This document shows, one piece after another, positions 51,793 to 61,875 of a stretch of DNA of 64,000 bases (positions are counted from its first letter, which is position 1; every line of letters starts with the position of its first letter). Position numbers and translations under genes: made by a program. The stretch is from Methanobrevibacter millerae (GTDB lineage Archaea > Methanobacteriota > Methanobacteria > Methanobacteriales > Methanobacteriaceae). The stretch lies in NCBI GenBank assembly GCA_015063005.1, contig SUTF01000008.1:67060-131059 (forward strand). The letters are read 5' to 3'. Below the pieces are notes generated by a model that made no database searches, was not told the DNA's origin, and saw only the letters and a program-made list of their open reading frames with translations.

Positions 51793-52047
51793 TTATTTTA
51801 TAGGTGCAGCAGCATTAGACGCTGCGCTCATACCTAGAAGAGTTAAAATCATTCCTCCAAAGAATACAAGAATAAGAACAGTTATAACTACTGAAATAAT
51901 AAGCATATATTTTCCATGATATTTGTAATATTCATTATCAGTCAAGAAATACAATACAAGAGCAAAGATTATTCCAAGAGGGAATGCTTCCAATACTGCA
52001 AGCAAGTAACCGATAATAATTACAATAGTACTTCCTTCTTCAGCCAT
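51793..52047 (-). CDS. Small membrane protein with two or three helices (84 aa)
   Basis: GGAGGTGG lies 5 bases before the ATG, strong evidence of a real gene. Hydrophobic segments are at about 8-35 and 46-75, separated by a charged loop LTDNEYYKYHGKY. The last 15 residues are small and polar (AASNAAAPIK). It resembles the DUF4870-like small membrane proteins only loosely. Neighbours are the protease-adhesin gene and trmI, and no function is implied. Confidence 0.7.
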   Translation of the reverse strand: MAEEGSTIVIIIGYLLAVLEAFPLGIIFALVLYFLTDNEYYKYHGKYMLIISVVITVLILVFFGGMILTLLGMSAASNAAAPIK

Positions 52048-52371
52048 TTTTCCACCTCCATTAAATGAAATTTAAATTATATTAAATTATGAAATTTAAC
52101 ATGCTAATCTTTATATCAATAGTCATATAAACATTTGTAATTATTATTGTTATTTTAACACGAAGTTATGATTAAACAAAAAATAATCCAACATTTCAAT
52201 AAATAAATCAATTGGATAACAAATACAAAATTCTTAAAAAGAAATGTATAAGCAATACTTTAAACAAGTGATTTTTTATAGAAAATTAATTAAAATAAAT
52301 ATTCGATATTTTAAATTAAATAAAAAATTAAAAACTATCAAAATAATGATAGATAAAAAAGAGTAATTGAA
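52048..52371. other. Intergenic region of 324 bases
   Basis: Very A/T-rich, with no gene that I can support. A TATA-like TTGATATAAAGA on the minus strand near 52113-52124 may drive the small membrane protein gene. A short inverted repeat, TATCA/TGATA near 52337-52353, precedes the 3' end of trmI and may be part of its terminator. Confidence 0.4.
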
Positions 52372-53103
52372 TTATAGCTTACGTGCGAAAAGCAGATAAC
52401 CACTATGTCCAACCATTCTTGTTTTAGGCCTTGTTCCCTGTTGTCTTACTTCAAGACCACGCTCCAAAGTTTCCAAGATTTCAATATCATAGAAATTAAG
52501 TTTTTTAGCAACCCTGTATGAAACTTCTGCCTGATCGATATAAGGAGCATATACAACCAGCCATCCTCCTAAATTCAAGGAACCATAAACATCCTCAAAT
52601 ATTTCATAAGGCTTTGGAAGATCCAAAAATACCACATCAATGTTATCCTCATCAATGCCATCCTTAATGTTCTTGTTTTTGACTTCAATATTTCTGATTC
52701 CAAATGTTTCAATATTCTTTTTTGCAACTTCAGAGAAGTCTTCACGAATCTCATAAGTATATACCTGACCAGTTTCGCCAACGACATTGCCGAAATGAAG
52801 GGCTATGGCTCCAGCACCAGTTCCTGCATCAACAACTCTTGAACCCGCACCAAGGCCAGTGTAAGCTAAAACTGTACCAATATCCTTTTTAATCAATATT
52901 GAACATCGCCTATCCATCAAATCTATAAAATCATTAACATTAGGTTTTACAATTTTAAACGAGTGGTCAAGATGACTTTTAACCTCATCACCAATTTCCG
53001 CATCAGACAATACTTCTACAGATACAATTCCCAAATCGCTTTGAAATTCCTGGCCTTCCTTTAAAATATACTTCTTACCACGTTCATCTAAAATCATTTT
53101 CAT
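52372..53103 (-). CDS. trmI: tRNA (adenine-N1)-methyltransferase TrmI, archaeal type
   Basis: Archaeal TrmI methylates N1 of adenosines 57 and 58 in the tRNA T-loop. A beta-rich N-terminal part (ILKEGQEFQSDLGIV) precedes a Rossmann methyltransferase domain with SAM motif VVDAGTGAGAIALHFG, the acidic YEIREDF and motif IV VVFLDLPKP, ending in RMVGHSGYLLFARK. I start at ATG 53103 because the GTGs upstream belong to the GGTGA ribosome binding site overlapping the htpX stop. It is coupled to htpX. Confidence 0.9.
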   Translation of the reverse strand: MKMILDERGKKYILKEGQEFQSDLGIVSVEVLSDAEIGDEVKSHLDHSFKIVKPNVNDFIDLMDRRCSILIKKDIGTVLAYTGLGAGSRVVDAGTGAGAIALHFGNVVGETGQVYTYEIREDFSEVAKKNIETFGIRNIEVKNKNIKDGIDEDNIDVVFLDLPKPYEIFEDVYGSLNLGGWLVVYAPYIDQAEVSYRVAKKLNFYDIEILETLERGLEVRQQGTRPKTRMVGHSGYLLFARKL

Positions 53104-53114
53104 TATTTTCACCA

Positions 53115-54071
53115 CTACATTAATTCTGATAATCTTTTAACTCTTTTCAATGAATCGGGATGTGTTGACAATAATTCCATGATTGAATCTGCTTTTGATA
53201 TCTTAACATTGGAATTAGCCAGTCTTCTTAACTCATCATCACTGATTGACCCATCTCCGTCAAAGTCAATTTGCCTGAAATCGTGGACATCTTTCGTCCC
53301 ATTATTGATATCATTGAAAAAGAATGCTCTGTTTGTATTCAAATCTTTGATTGATTCTTCATTAGTTCTTGCAGCCCCATATGACAATTTATATAAAGCT
53401 GAAACTAAAGCGGCAGGCCTGTTTCCAAATTCAACTGAAGCTTCATCCGCATAATATTCACGGGTTCTTGAAATAAACAATACTAAAATCTGACCGACCA
53501 GATACATTACATATCCAAGAATACCAATGATGATTCCACCACCATTGTCATCATTTCTTGAAAACATAAATGCTATGGCAACATAATAACAAATCATTGG
53601 CACTACACTGACAGCAGCAGTAACTGCCATGTCATTATGCTTGATATGACCCATTTCATGACCTATAACTGCCCTTAGTTCATCACGGTCAAGCAATCCC
53701 AAAATAGGCCTTGTAATTGCAATGTGACCACTTCTGGATGTTCTTCCAAAGGCAAAGGCATTTGGAATGTTAATTTCTGAAATGCAAACCTCAGGTTTTG
53801 GTATATTTGCTATTTGAGCCAATTCTTCCACCATTTGATGAATATGTGGAGCTTCAGCCTCACTCAATGGCCTTACATTCATTGAACGTTTTACAAGTGA
53901 AGGTCCAAACCAATATTGCAGGAAGACAATACCCAAACTAATAATCATATAAATTTGCCATCGACCAATTCCGAGATACCATCCGACAAACCCTAAAAGA
54001 GCATAAACAATTGTAAACATTAAAAACATTGTTAGCCACATTCTAAATTTAAGTCTCCATGTGCCTCTCAT
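53115..54071 (-). CDS. htpX: HtpX-family membrane zinc metalloprotease with an EF-hand insert (318 aa)
   Basis: HtpX is a membrane M48 protease for protein quality control. Two N-terminal helices (about 13-57) precede the HEMGH zinc site (H138, E139, H142); the third ligand is Glu210 in YYADEAS; two more helices are near 150-200. Unusually, residues 269-280 read DFDGDGSISDDE, a perfect EF-hand calcium loop (acidic or Ser at 1, 3, 5, 7, 9, Ile at 8, Glu at 12), placed before the conserved STHPDS tail. Calcium regulation is therefore possible. The gene overlaps the trmI leader and is divergent from rfcS. Confidence 0.9.
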   Translation of the reverse strand: MRGTWRLKFRMWLTMFLMFTIVYALLGFVGWYLGIGRWQIYMIISLGIVFLQYWFGPSLVKRSMNVRPLSEAEAPHIHQMVEELAQIANIPKPEVCISEINIPNAFAFGRTSRSGHIAITRPILGLLDRDELRAVIGHEMGHIKHNDMAVTAAVSVVPMICYYVAIAFMFSRNDDNGGGIIIGILGYVMYLVGQILVLFISRTREYYADEASVEFGNRPAALVSALYKLSYGAARTNEESIKDLNTNRAFFFNDINNGTKDVHDFRQIDFDGDGSISDDELRRLANSNVKISKADSIMELLSTHPDSLKRVKRLSELM

Positions 54072-54236
54072 ATTTTATCTCCATAATTTAATTAATTTAA
54101 TATATTTTATATTAATCTTTAAAAAGTTAATGGAAAATTTTTAAAATGTAAAAAAATATTACTTTTCAAACCCTACCACAAACTAATTATTAACTAACTA
54201 ACATATATTTTAATATTACAAAATCATGGTGATTTA

Positions 54237-55184
54237 ATGAGTGGACCTTGGGTAGAAAAATATAGACCACAAAGCCTAGATGAAATCGTAGGCCAAGAAC
54301 ATATCATAAATAGACTTAAAAAGTATGTTGGCGAAGAAAGCATGCCAAATTTAATGTTTACAGGACCTGCCGGTGTTGGAAAAACCACAACTGCACTAGC
54401 ATTAGTTAAATCAATTCTCGGAGAATACTGGAGACAAAACTTTTTAGAACTAAACGCTTCAGATGCAAGAGGAATTGACACAGTAAGAAACGACATCAAA
54501 AATTTCTGTAGATTAAAACCTGTCGGTGCCCCATTCAGAATAATATTCCTGGATGAAGTAGACAACATGACAAAAGACGCTCAACATGCTTTGAGACGTG
54601 AAATGGAAATGTATACAAAAACCGCATCATTCATACTATCATGTAACTATTCATCAAAAATTATTGATCCAATCCAATCAAGATGTGCAATATTTAGATT
54701 TGCACCAATTAAAGGAGAAGAAGTTGTTGAAAGGTTAAAATACATTTGCAGTGAAGAAAACTTCGAATATGATGAAAAAGGTATTGAAACCATCGTTTAT
54801 TATGCTGAAGGAGATATGCGTAAAGCAGTCAATATCCTGCAGGCAACTGCCTCTGAAGGCGAACACATTACAGAAGACAGTGTATATGATGTTGTTTCAA
54901 AATCAAAACCTCAAGATGTATCAGACATGATTACAAAAGCATTGACTGGAGACTTTATGGGTTCCAGAAAACTCTTGCACGAAACCATGGTTTTACAAGG
55001 AACAAGCGGAGAAGATATGGTTTCACAGATATACCAAGAAGTGTCCAGAAGAGTAATCGACGGAAAAATGGATCCTGACTTTTATATTGATGTAATTGAA
55101 GCAATAGCTAATTGTGACTTTAGAATAAGAGAAGGCTCCAATCCAAGAATACAACTTGAAGCTCTTTTAACAAAATTTTTATAG
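54237..55184 (+). CDS. rfcS: Replication factor C small subunit
   Basis: Clamp loader small subunit for PCNA. Walker [10 protein letters not shown] is near 41-49, Walker B IIFLDEVD near 103, the SRC arginine-finger motif (QSRCAIF) near 148, and the lid helices follow. It starts [16 protein letters not shown] as in the family (315 aa). GGTGATTTA precedes the ATG. It forms an operon with rfcL, whose start is 12 bases after its stop. Confidence 0.96.
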   Translation: MSGPWVEKYRPQSLDEIVGQEHIINRLKKYVGEESMPNLMFTGPAGVGKTTTALALVKSILGEYWRQNFLELNASDARGIDTVRNDIKNFCRLKPVGAPFRIIFLDEVDNMTKDAQHALRREMEMYTKTASFILSCNYSSKIIDPIQSRCAIFRFAPIKGEEVVERLKYICSEENFEYDEKGIETIVYYAEGDMRKAVNILQATASEGEHITEDSVYDVVSKSKPQDVSDMITKALTGDFMGSRKLLHETMVLQGTSGEDMVSQIYQEVSRRVIDGKMDPDFYIDVIEAIANCDFRIREGSNPRIQLEALLTKFL

Positions 55185-55196
55185 AAAGGTATTCCA

Positions 55197-56741
55197 ATGT
55201 TATGGACAGACAAATACCGACCAAAAACCCTAAAAGAGATATTAGGTAACAATAAAGAAAAAAAGATAATTGAAAGTTGGGTAAACAACTGGAAAGAAGG
55301 GAATCCCCAACAACCAATACTTTTAGTTGGACCTCCAGGAATTGGAAAGACTACATTTGCTCAGGCAATAGCAAGAGAATTTTCCGAATACATTGAGCTT
55401 AATGCAAGTGATAAACGTTCCCAGGACGTCATTAAAAGTACAATTGGAGAGTCATCATCATCAAGATCACTTTTTGGAGATGATTATAAGCTAATCATAA
55501 TGGACGAAGTGGATGGTATTCATGGAACTAACGACCGTGGCGGAGTTAGAGCTATTGGTGAGATAATAAAAACCTCAAAACATCCTTTAATTTTAATAGC
55601 CAATGATTTCTACTCAAAAAGATTACAGTCCATTAAACCAAAATGTCAGGTAATCAAAATGGCCAAAATCAGAGGGCCAACCATTAACAAAATGCTTAAA
55701 ACCATTGCTCAAAAAGAAGGTATTGAGTATGATAAGGAAGCTTTAAAGCTATTGTCAAAAAAAGCAAATGGAGATATTCGTTCAGCAATCAATACATTCC
55801 AGGCAATTGCCGATACATCCCATGAACTGACAATGGAAGATGTTGAGACTGTCACAACCAAAGACGACAGGTCAACCATCATTGATGGAGTAATGGCAAC
55901 ACTGAAAAGTAAAAATCCAAAGCATGTGAAAGATGCCCTAAGAGTCGATGAAGACCCTACACTTGTAATGGCATATATTGCTGAAAATGTTCCTCGCGAA
56001 TATACCAATAAGAATGAACTTAAAAAGGCATATGAAAACTTATCCAATGCAGATTTATACTTTGGAAGAGCACAAAGGACAAGAAACTACGGATACTGGA
56101 AATACGCGACTGATTTCATGGGAATTGGTGTAAGCGCTTCAAAAAAAGAAACATATAAGAAGTTCACCCCAATTAAATCCCCAACAGTGTTTACTTTAAT
56201 GGGACGTAACCGTGGAAAAAGAAACTTGCGTGACGGCATAGCTGAAAAAATGTCTGAAAAAATGCACATTTCAAATTCTGTAGCCATTTCAATGTTTCCA
56301 TATTTGGAAATCATGTTTCAAAATGATGAACTTGCATGGGAAATTTCAGATTTTCTGGATTTAGATAAAGACGAAATAAAACGATTTAGAAAAAAAGTCA
56401 TTCCTAAAAAAGTCATCAAGAAAATGGAAAAGCAGAAAGAGGAATTACGTATAGAAGAACGTGACAGACGTGCTGCAGAGCTTCAAAATCAGATGTTTGC
56501 AGGAATTCCACAAGAAGAGGTCATTGAAGAAGAACCTGTTAGGGATGAAATCGAATTAATCACCCCAGAACCAGAGATTGAAGAAATTTCAGAAAATGAA
56601 GAATCAACATCTGAAGAAGAACCTACCGTAGAAGAAGTTTCAGATGAAGAAGAGTTAATGGCTGAAGAAATGATTGAAGAAGAAGTGAAAGAGGAGCCAA
56701 AAGAGAAAAAAAATAAACAGGCATCTTTATTTGACTTCTAA
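55197..56741 (+). CDS. rfcL: Replication factor C large subunit
   Basis: Clamp loader large subunit. It starts [15 protein letters not shown], has Walker [10 protein letters not shown] near 44 and Walker B IMDEVDG near 101. The C-terminal third is acidic with Glu-rich low complexity, then a PIP box-like QASLFDF at the very end that should bind PCNA. Length 514 fits. Its 3' end overlaps the convergent hypothetical gene by 15 bases. Confidence 0.96.
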   Translation: MLWTDKYRPKTLKEILGNNKEKKIIESWVNNWKEGNPQQPILLVGPPGIGKTTFAQAIAREFSEYIELNASDKRSQDVIKSTIGESSSSRSLFGDDYKLIIMDEVDGIHGTNDRGGVRAIGEIIKTSKHPLILIANDFYSKRLQSIKPKCQVIKMAKIRGPTINKMLKTIAQKEGIEYDKEALKLLSKKANGDIRSAINTFQAIADTSHELTMEDVETVTTKDDRSTIIDGVMATLKSKNPKHVKDALRVDEDPTLVMAYIAENVPREYTNKNELKKAYENLSNADLYFGRAQRTRNYGYWKYATDFMGIGVSASKKETYKKFTPIKSPTVFTLMGRNRGKRNLRDGIAEKMSEKMHISNSVAISMFPYLEIMFQNDELAWEISDFLDLDKDEIKRFRKKVIPKKVIKKMEKQKEELRIEERDRRAAELQNQMFAGIPQEEVIEEEPVRDEIELITPEPEIEEISENEESTSEEEPTVEEVSDEEELMAEEMIEEEVKEEPKEKKNKQASLFDF

Positions 56742-57410
56742 TTTCTCTTCAATATACTCGGAAGCTTTAAGGACATTTTCTCTGTATTGTGGTGCAACGC
56801 CCTCTAAAAATTCCATAAATGATGATGCCAACTCATCATTATTTTCATTTATTATTTTTGATTTGCCATCCATTTCCAAAAATGAATTAATCCAATCCAA
56901 AGGAACGTTAATTAATGGATAAATTTCATTGTCTTTTTTGTCAAATTCTATCCCATTACCTTTAAAAATAGTGGAAAATATCTGATTAACCTTATCATCC
57001 AGAATAATTGGATTTACAACCAAATCATATTTACCATCATTAACTAATTTAACACCATATTTACGTGTATATGGCTCCAAAAGAACATTAACCATGAAAT
57101 TATCCTTAGGAAGTAGAATTGTTGAGTTCGGTTCAATGTCAGCTAATGATTTTGCAGCTTTAGCGCAAATTTTTTGAAAAAGTGTGTTTCTAACGACTTC
57201 AATATCACCATATTGCCTGTTGAATGTTTCCTGACGTTTTCTTGAAAATTTTGAAAAACGCAAATTGTTAATATAAAGTTTTTCAGGAGTATAAGACACA
57301 TATCTAGTATCCACACCAATTATCTTTAAATATTTCAATACATCCTTTTTAGAAGTTGAAAATTCCTCATCATCTGAAGATAAGGCAGATACATCAAAAA
57401 TAAAATCCAT
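56727..57410 (-). CDS. Conserved hypothetical protein next to aroE (227 aa)
   Basis: I do not recognise this family. The sequence is soluble, starts [17 protein letters not shown], has a basic segment [18 protein letters not shown] near 50-67 and a hydrophobic-alternating middle ([20 protein letters not shown]), and a helical acidic C-terminus. Two short strand patterns (DLVVNPIIL and STILLP) could belong to a Rossmann-like fold. Its start is one base after the aroE stop, so they are cotranscribed. The position beside aroE and rfcL suggests a core archaeal gene. Confidence 0.7.
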   Translation of the reverse strand: MDFIFDVSALSSDDEEFSTSKKDVLKYLKIIGVDTRYVSYTPEKLYINNLRFSKFSRKRQETFNRQYGDIEVVRNTLFQKICAKAAKSLADIEPNSTILLPKDNFMVNVLLEPYTRKYGVKLVNDGKYDLVVNPIILDDKVNQIFSTIFKGNGIEFDKKDNEIYPLINVPLDWINSFLEMDGKSKIINENNDELASSFMEFLEGVAPQYRENVLKASEYIEEKLEVK

Positions 57411-57411
57411 T

Positions 57412-58254
57412 TTATAACCCCAAATATTTTATCAACGCTTCCTGCATAACATCAATTGGCGCTTTTTTGCCTGTCCAAATTTCAAAGCTTTCAGCACCCT
57501 GATACAATAACATTTTAATTCCATAAACAGGTTTTGCACCAGCTTCAATAGCTTGCTTTAAAAGACCCGTCTCATTAGGATTGTAAACTGCATCAAACAC
57601 AACCAGATTATCATGCATATCGCCAGCCTGTGCAATTGGCACATCATCAACATTAGGATGCATTCCTACAGGTGTCGTATTGATTAAAATGTCTGCATCA
57701 CTCAAATTCATATTATTGATTGAGTCTGATTCAACATTATCAATCAATTCTGAATCTAACACATCATTTGCCAATTTTTGAGCCTTTTCAACATTCCTAT
57801 TTAGTATTGTTAATTGATCAACACCATATTTCGCCAGATAAAATGATATTGCTCTTGAAGCTCCACCAGCACCAGCAATTACAACATTTTTATTTTTTAC
57901 ATTAGTCACTTCCCCAATAGCTTTTATTGCACCGATTCCATCAGTATTGTATCCTTTTAGATTTTTAAAATCAATTGTATTTACGGCCCCTATCAATTTA
58001 GCGACCTCATCAATCTCATTTAAATATTTCATTACTTCAATTTTATGTGGAATTGTTACATTGAATCCTTTAATGTTTAATGCATCAGCACCCACTATTG
58101 CAGTTTTCAAATCATTAGGATTTACATCAAAAGCAGTGTAGACATAATCCATGTTTAATTTATTGAAAGCGGCATTGTGCATAGGTGGTGAAAAACTATG
58201 TTCCACAGGATGACCTATCAAACCAACTACGTTTGTACTTCCTTTTATTTCCAT
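57412..58254 (-). CDS. aroE: Shikimate dehydrogenase
   Basis: AroE reduces 3-dehydroshikimate with NADPH in aromatic amino acid synthesis. The shikimate site is HSFSPPMHN near 19-27 with catalytic Lys in NVTIPHK near 68, then NTDGIGA; the NADP motif is GAGGASRA near 128, and NTTPVGMHP near 194. Length 280 fits. The ATG has no ribosome binding site; a TTTAAATAA box centred 26 bases upstream suggests a leaderless mRNA. Confidence 0.95.
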   Translation of the reverse strand: MEIKGSTNVVGLIGHPVEHSFSPPMHNAAFNKLNMDYVYTAFDVNPNDLKTAIVGADALNIKGFNVTIPHKIEVMKYLNEIDEVAKLIGAVNTIDFKNLKGYNTDGIGAIKAIGEVTNVKNKNVVIAGAGGASRAISFYLAKYGVDQLTILNRNVEKAQKLANDVLDSELIDNVESDSINNMNLSDADILINTTPVGMHPNVDDVPIAQAGDMHDNLVVFDAVYNPNETGLLKQAIEAGAKPVYGIKMLLYQGAESFEIWTGKKAPIDVMQEALIKYLGL

Positions 58255-58275
58255 ATATTAAAATTAGCTACAAAA

Positions 58276-58284
58276 TTATTTAAA
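58276..58284. promoter_or_regulatory. Near-palindromic TATA box between divergent aroE and hisS
   Basis: TTATTTAAA contains the palindrome TTTAAA. On the minus strand it is centred 26 bases before the aroE ATG, which would give a leaderless transcript. On the plus strand initiation near 58305 would give hisS a short leader containing AAAGGTGA (58315-58322). It may therefore serve both genes. Confidence 0.4.
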
Positions 58285-58328
58285 CTTTAATTATCAAAAT
58301 TTAATATATTATAAAAAGGTGAATTAAC

Positions 58329-59624
58329 ATGGAATTTGCAAGACCAAGAGGTACTAGAGATTTTTTATTTGAAGAGATGGAAGAGAGAAAAAAAGCGGAA
58401 AGTACCTTAAGATACATATTTGAAAATTATGGTTATAGGGAAATTAAAACCCCTTTATTTGAAGAATTAAAACTATTTACAACCAAATCCGGAGAGGAAA
58501 TTGTAGACCAGTTATATAATTTCAAAGACAAATCCGATAGGGAATTGACATTAAGACCGGAAATTACTGCCCCAGTAGCCAGATTATACTTGAATGAACT
58601 TGAAAAGACTGCAACCAAACCAATTAAACTTTATTATTATGGAAGCTGCTTTAGATATGAAAGACCTCAAAAAGGAAGATTCAGACAGTTTTGGCAATTT
58701 GGATGTGAATTGATTGGGGCCAAATCTCCTCAAGGCGAAGCTGAAGTAATTGCAATGTGCAGCGACTCAATCCAAGCATTGGGAATTAATGGCGCTGACG
58801 TTAATATCAACCATTTAGGGATTATCCGTGGCTTATTCAAACACTTTGAAGTTGACACCAAAACCCAAAGGGAACTGATGGTTGTAATTGACAAGGGAGA
58901 TAAGGATTTACTGAAAGAATCCTTAAGCGGGGACAGTCCAATCATTTCAAATGATGAATTGAACCAAATTCTACTTAAGCTAATTGATTTGGTTGGAGAC
59001 AAAAGCATTCTTGACGATGTTGAAGAATTGATTAAGGATTATGAAGAACCGCAAGAAGCATTCAATCAGCTTAAGGAATTGGTTGAACTTCTGGATTCAT
59101 TTGATATGGACAACTACACATTAAACTTAGGTGTTGCAAGAGGTCTTGACTATTATACAGGAATCGTGTTTGAAATATATGTGGAAGGTCTTGGAGCTCA
59201 AAAACAGGTTTGTGGAGGAGGAACTTACAGCTTGATTAAGGTATTCGGTGGCCAGGAAGTTGAATCCACAGGTTTTGCATTAGGTTTCGATAGATTGATG
59301 AATGCAATTGAAGAATTGGTTGAAAAAGAAGAACCTGAATCACATTTAGATGTATATGTAGCGCCGATTTCCAATGATGTAAGATTAAAAGCTTATGAAA
59401 TAACACAGACATTAAGAAGATCAGGAATTCGCTGTGACGTTGACTTGAACAACAAGAAATTTAAAAAACTTATGAATTATGCCGATAAAATCAAAGTTCC
59501 AAAAATAATCATCATCGGTAAAAATGACCTGGAAGAGGGTAAAGTAACTGTCAAGGATATGGAAAGCGGAAATCAGGATTTAGTTGAAATTGACAATATA
59601 GTAAGTTACTTGAAAGGGGAATAA
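58329..59624 (+). CDS. hisS: Histidyl-tRNA synthetase
   Basis: Class II synthetase. Motif 1 and 2 regions are [23 protein letters not shown] and [18 protein letters not shown]; the His-specific segment is [15 protein letters not shown]; motif 3 is [12 protein letters not shown]-terminal anticodon domain completes 431 residues. AAAGGTGA precedes the ATG. The stop is two bases before hisI, the first of three tightly packed downstream genes. Confidence 0.96.
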   Translation: MEFARPRGTRDFLFEEMEERKKAESTLRYIFENYGYREIKTPLFEELKLFTTKSGEEIVDQLYNFKDKSDRELTLRPEITAPVARLYLNELEKTATKPIKLYYYGSCFRYERPQKGRFRQFWQFGCELIGAKSPQGEAEVIAMCSDSIQALGINGADVNINHLGIIRGLFKHFEVDTKTQRELMVVIDKGDKDLLKESLSGDSPIISNDELNQILLKLIDLVGDKSILDDVEELIKDYEEPQEAFNQLKELVELLDSFDMDNYTLNLGVARGLDYYTGIVFEIYVEGLGAQKQVCGGGTYSLIKVFGGQEVESTGFALGFDRLMNAIEELVEKEEPESHLDVYVAPISNDVRLKAYEITQTLRRSGIRCDVDLNNKKFKKLMNYADKIKVPKIIIIGKNDLEEGKVTVKDMESGNQDLVEIDNIVSYLKGE

Positions 59625-59626
59625 TC

Positions 59627-60034
59627 ATGAAAATTAATTTTAGACATGAGATTAATGGCGTGAAAGTAATAACAGCAGTGGCACAGGATGCGGCCAGCGG
59701 AGAAATATTGATGGTAGCCAACATGAATGAGGAAGCCTTGAAAAAAACAATTGAAACCGGAAAAGCTCATTATTGGAGCACTTCAAGAAATAAGCAATGG
59801 TTAAAAGGAGAAAGCTCAGGTCATACTCAGGAAGTAGAGGAAATTCTTGTTGATTGTGATATGGATGCAATTATCTTAAAAATCAGACAAAACGGTGCTG
59901 CATGCCATGAAGGTTATTATTCATGTTTCTTTAGAAATCTCAAATTAGAAAATTCACCAGACATTGATGACTTGAAAGATGAAGATTTAAAAACAAATCA
60001 GAAAAGACTTGTCAACCCAGAAGACGTGTATTAA
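59627..60034 (+). CDS. hisI: Phosphoribosyl-AMP cyclohydrolase
   Basis: HisI hydrolyses the adenine ring of phosphoribosyl-AMP in histidine synthesis. The zinc/magnesium segments are [10 protein letters not shown] and the cysteine cluster [10 protein letters not shown]. The start follows the hisS stop by two bases with GGGGA overlapping hisS. Length 135 fits the monofunctional archaeal enzyme; the HisE activity is not fused. Confidence 0.94.
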   Translation: MKINFRHEINGVKVITAVAQDAASGEILMVANMNEEALKKTIETGKAHYWSTSRNKQWLKGESSGHTQEVEEILVDCDMDAIILKIRQNGAACHEGYYSCFFRNLKLENSPDIDDLKDEDLKTNQKRLVNPEDVY

Positions 60035-60035
60035 A

Positions 60036-61871
60036 ATGAAAACAATAATTCCAGATACAAGCGCAGTGATTATTGGAGCAATCACTAAACTTTTAGAGGA
60101 AGAAGATTTAGATTACCCTGAAATAATCGTTCCGGAAGCGGTAGTTTGTGAACTTGAGCATCAGGCTAATGCGAATAGACGCGAAGGCATTAACGGATTA
60201 AATGAACTTCAGCACTTGCAAGAATTGCAATATGAAGGAGAGCTTGCAGTATCATTTAAAGGAAAACGTCCTACAAATTATGACATCAAGTATGCAAAAA
60301 GTGGAGAAATCGATGCATTAATCAGAGATTTGGCAAGGTCAGAATTCGGAACATTACTTACAAATGACAAAGTACAGGCTGAAACCGCAAAGGCTCAGGG
60401 AATTCCAGTTTACTATTATAAACAGGAATATGTTGAAAAGGAATTATCCATTGCAAAATTCTTTGATAAAAATACAATGTCTGTTCATTTAAAGGAAAAT
60501 GTTGTTCCGATGGCCAAAAAAGGAAAGCCAGGACATATTGACTTTGTTGAACTTAGTGATGAAGTCTACAACCACACAAAACTTCAAGAAATAATTGATG
60601 AGATTATTGAAAAATCCAGAAGTGATGCTAAGACATATTTGGAATCAGTGAAAGAAGGATCCATTGTTGTTCAGTCAAGAGAATACAGAATTTCAATAGC
60701 CAGACCACCTTTTTCTGAAGCAATTGAAATTACTGCAGTAAGACCTGTTGCAAATATTGATCTGGAAGAATACCACTTAAGTTCCAAATTGATGGAAAGA
60801 ATAGACAACAATGCAGAGGGAATTCTCATTTCAGGTTCTCCTGGTGCCGGAAAATCCACTTTTGTCCAAGCGATTGCCAAATACTATTCCGGCGAAATGA
60901 ATAAAATCGTTAAGACAATGGAATCACCTAGGGATTTGCAACTTCCCGATGAAATAACCCAATATGCTCCATTAGAAGGAAGCATGGAAAATACTGCAGA
61001 CGTATTGCTTTTAGTCAGACCAGACTACACCATTTATGATGAACTCAGAAAGAACCATGACTTCAATATCTTTGCAGACATGCGTTTAGCGGGAGTTGGA
61101 ATGATTGGTGTCGTTCATGCAACAAGACCAATAGACGCCATACAAAGGATAGCTTCAAGAGTGGAACTCGGTGTTATCCCGTCAATCGTTGATACCAGCA
61201 TTTATATTGAAGACGGCGAAGTTAAAAGTGTATATGAGACAAAAATGACTGTCAAGGTTCCAAGTGGAATGAAAGAAGCAGATCTTGCAAGACCCGTGAT
61301 TGAAGTTCGTGATTTTGAAACTGGTGAGTTGAAAAACGAAATTTATACTTATGGAGAGCAGACTATCGTGATGGATTTGGACTTGGTTAATAATCCATCA
61401 AACAGTTCTGCAAAATCTTCTGTCGATATTATCGCTGAAAAAGAGATTTTAAGGCAAATAAAAAGAATACTGCCTAAAAAGGCAAAGGTCGATGTTGAGG
61501 TAATATCCCCAGAAAGGGCAAACATTTACATTCCTGATGATTTGGTTCCTAAGGTTATCGGCAAAAATGGTAAAAGAATAGCTGAAATTGAAGAAAAGAT
61601 TGGAATTTCATTGGGTGTTGAAGTGATTGAAGATAAATATGGTCAGGATCCTTTTGAAATTGACATAATTCATACCAAAAAGCAGCTGATTTTAGAGTTA
61701 GGTCGTGAAAATGGAAGGGCCAACTTTGACATATTAATTGGTGGAGAATATTTGCTTACAGCAACAACATCTAAAAAAGGAGAAATAAAAATAAAAAACG
61801 GCATTGAATTATCTGATTTCATTATTGAAGCTATCGAAATGGGATTGGAAATCAGCGCAGTCAGAAAGTGA
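60036..61871 (+). CDS. PIN-domain/VirB11-like ATPase/KH protein, PINA type (611 aa)
   Basis: I start at ATG 60036 (MKTIIPDTSAVIIGAI), one base after the hisI stop. Residues about 1-130 are a PIN nuclease domain (PDTSAV, EAVVCELEH, GEIDALIRDLAR, LLTNDK). Residues about 230-440 are a PilT/VirB11-like ATPase with Walker A ISGSPGAGKST at about 265. A KH domain with GKNG (VIGKNGKRI) is near 500, and a short conserved tail follows. This architecture matches archaeal PINA, a hexameric DNA/RNA motor linked to Holliday junction processing in Sulfolobus. It is cotranscribed with hisS-hisI. Confidence 0.87.
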   Translation: MKTIIPDTSAVIIGAITKLLEEEDLDYPEIIVPEAVVCELEHQANANRREGINGLNELQHLQELQYEGELAVSFKGKRPTNYDIKYAKSGEIDALIRDLARSEFGTLLTNDKVQAETAKAQGIPVYYYKQEYVEKELSIAKFFDKNTMSVHLKENVVPMAKKGKPGHIDFVELSDEVYNHTKLQEIIDEIIEKSRSDAKTYLESVKEGSIVVQSREYRISIARPPFSEAIEITAVRPVANIDLEEYHLSSKLMERIDNNAEGILISGSPGAGKSTFVQAIAKYYSGEMNKIVKTMESPRDLQLPDEITQYAPLEGSMENTADVLLLVRPDYTIYDELRKNHDFNIFADMRLAGVGMIGVVHATRPIDAIQRIASRVELGVIPSIVDTSIYIEDGEVKSVYETKMTVKVPSGMKEADLARPVIEVRDFETGELKNEIYTYGEQTIVMDLDLVNNPSNSSAKSSVDIIAEKEILRQIKRILPKKAKVDVEVISPERANIYIPDDLVPKVIGKNGKRIAEIEEKIGISLGVEVIEDKYGQDPFEIDIIHTKKQLILELGRENGRANFDILIGGEYLLTATTSKKGEIKIKNGIELSDFIIEAIEMGLEISAVRK

Positions 61872-61875
61872 TAAA

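Noticed and set aside
54224-54568. 114-codon reading frame on the minus strand
   Set aside because: Antisense to the start of rfcS, which has a full set of motifs and a ribosome binding site.
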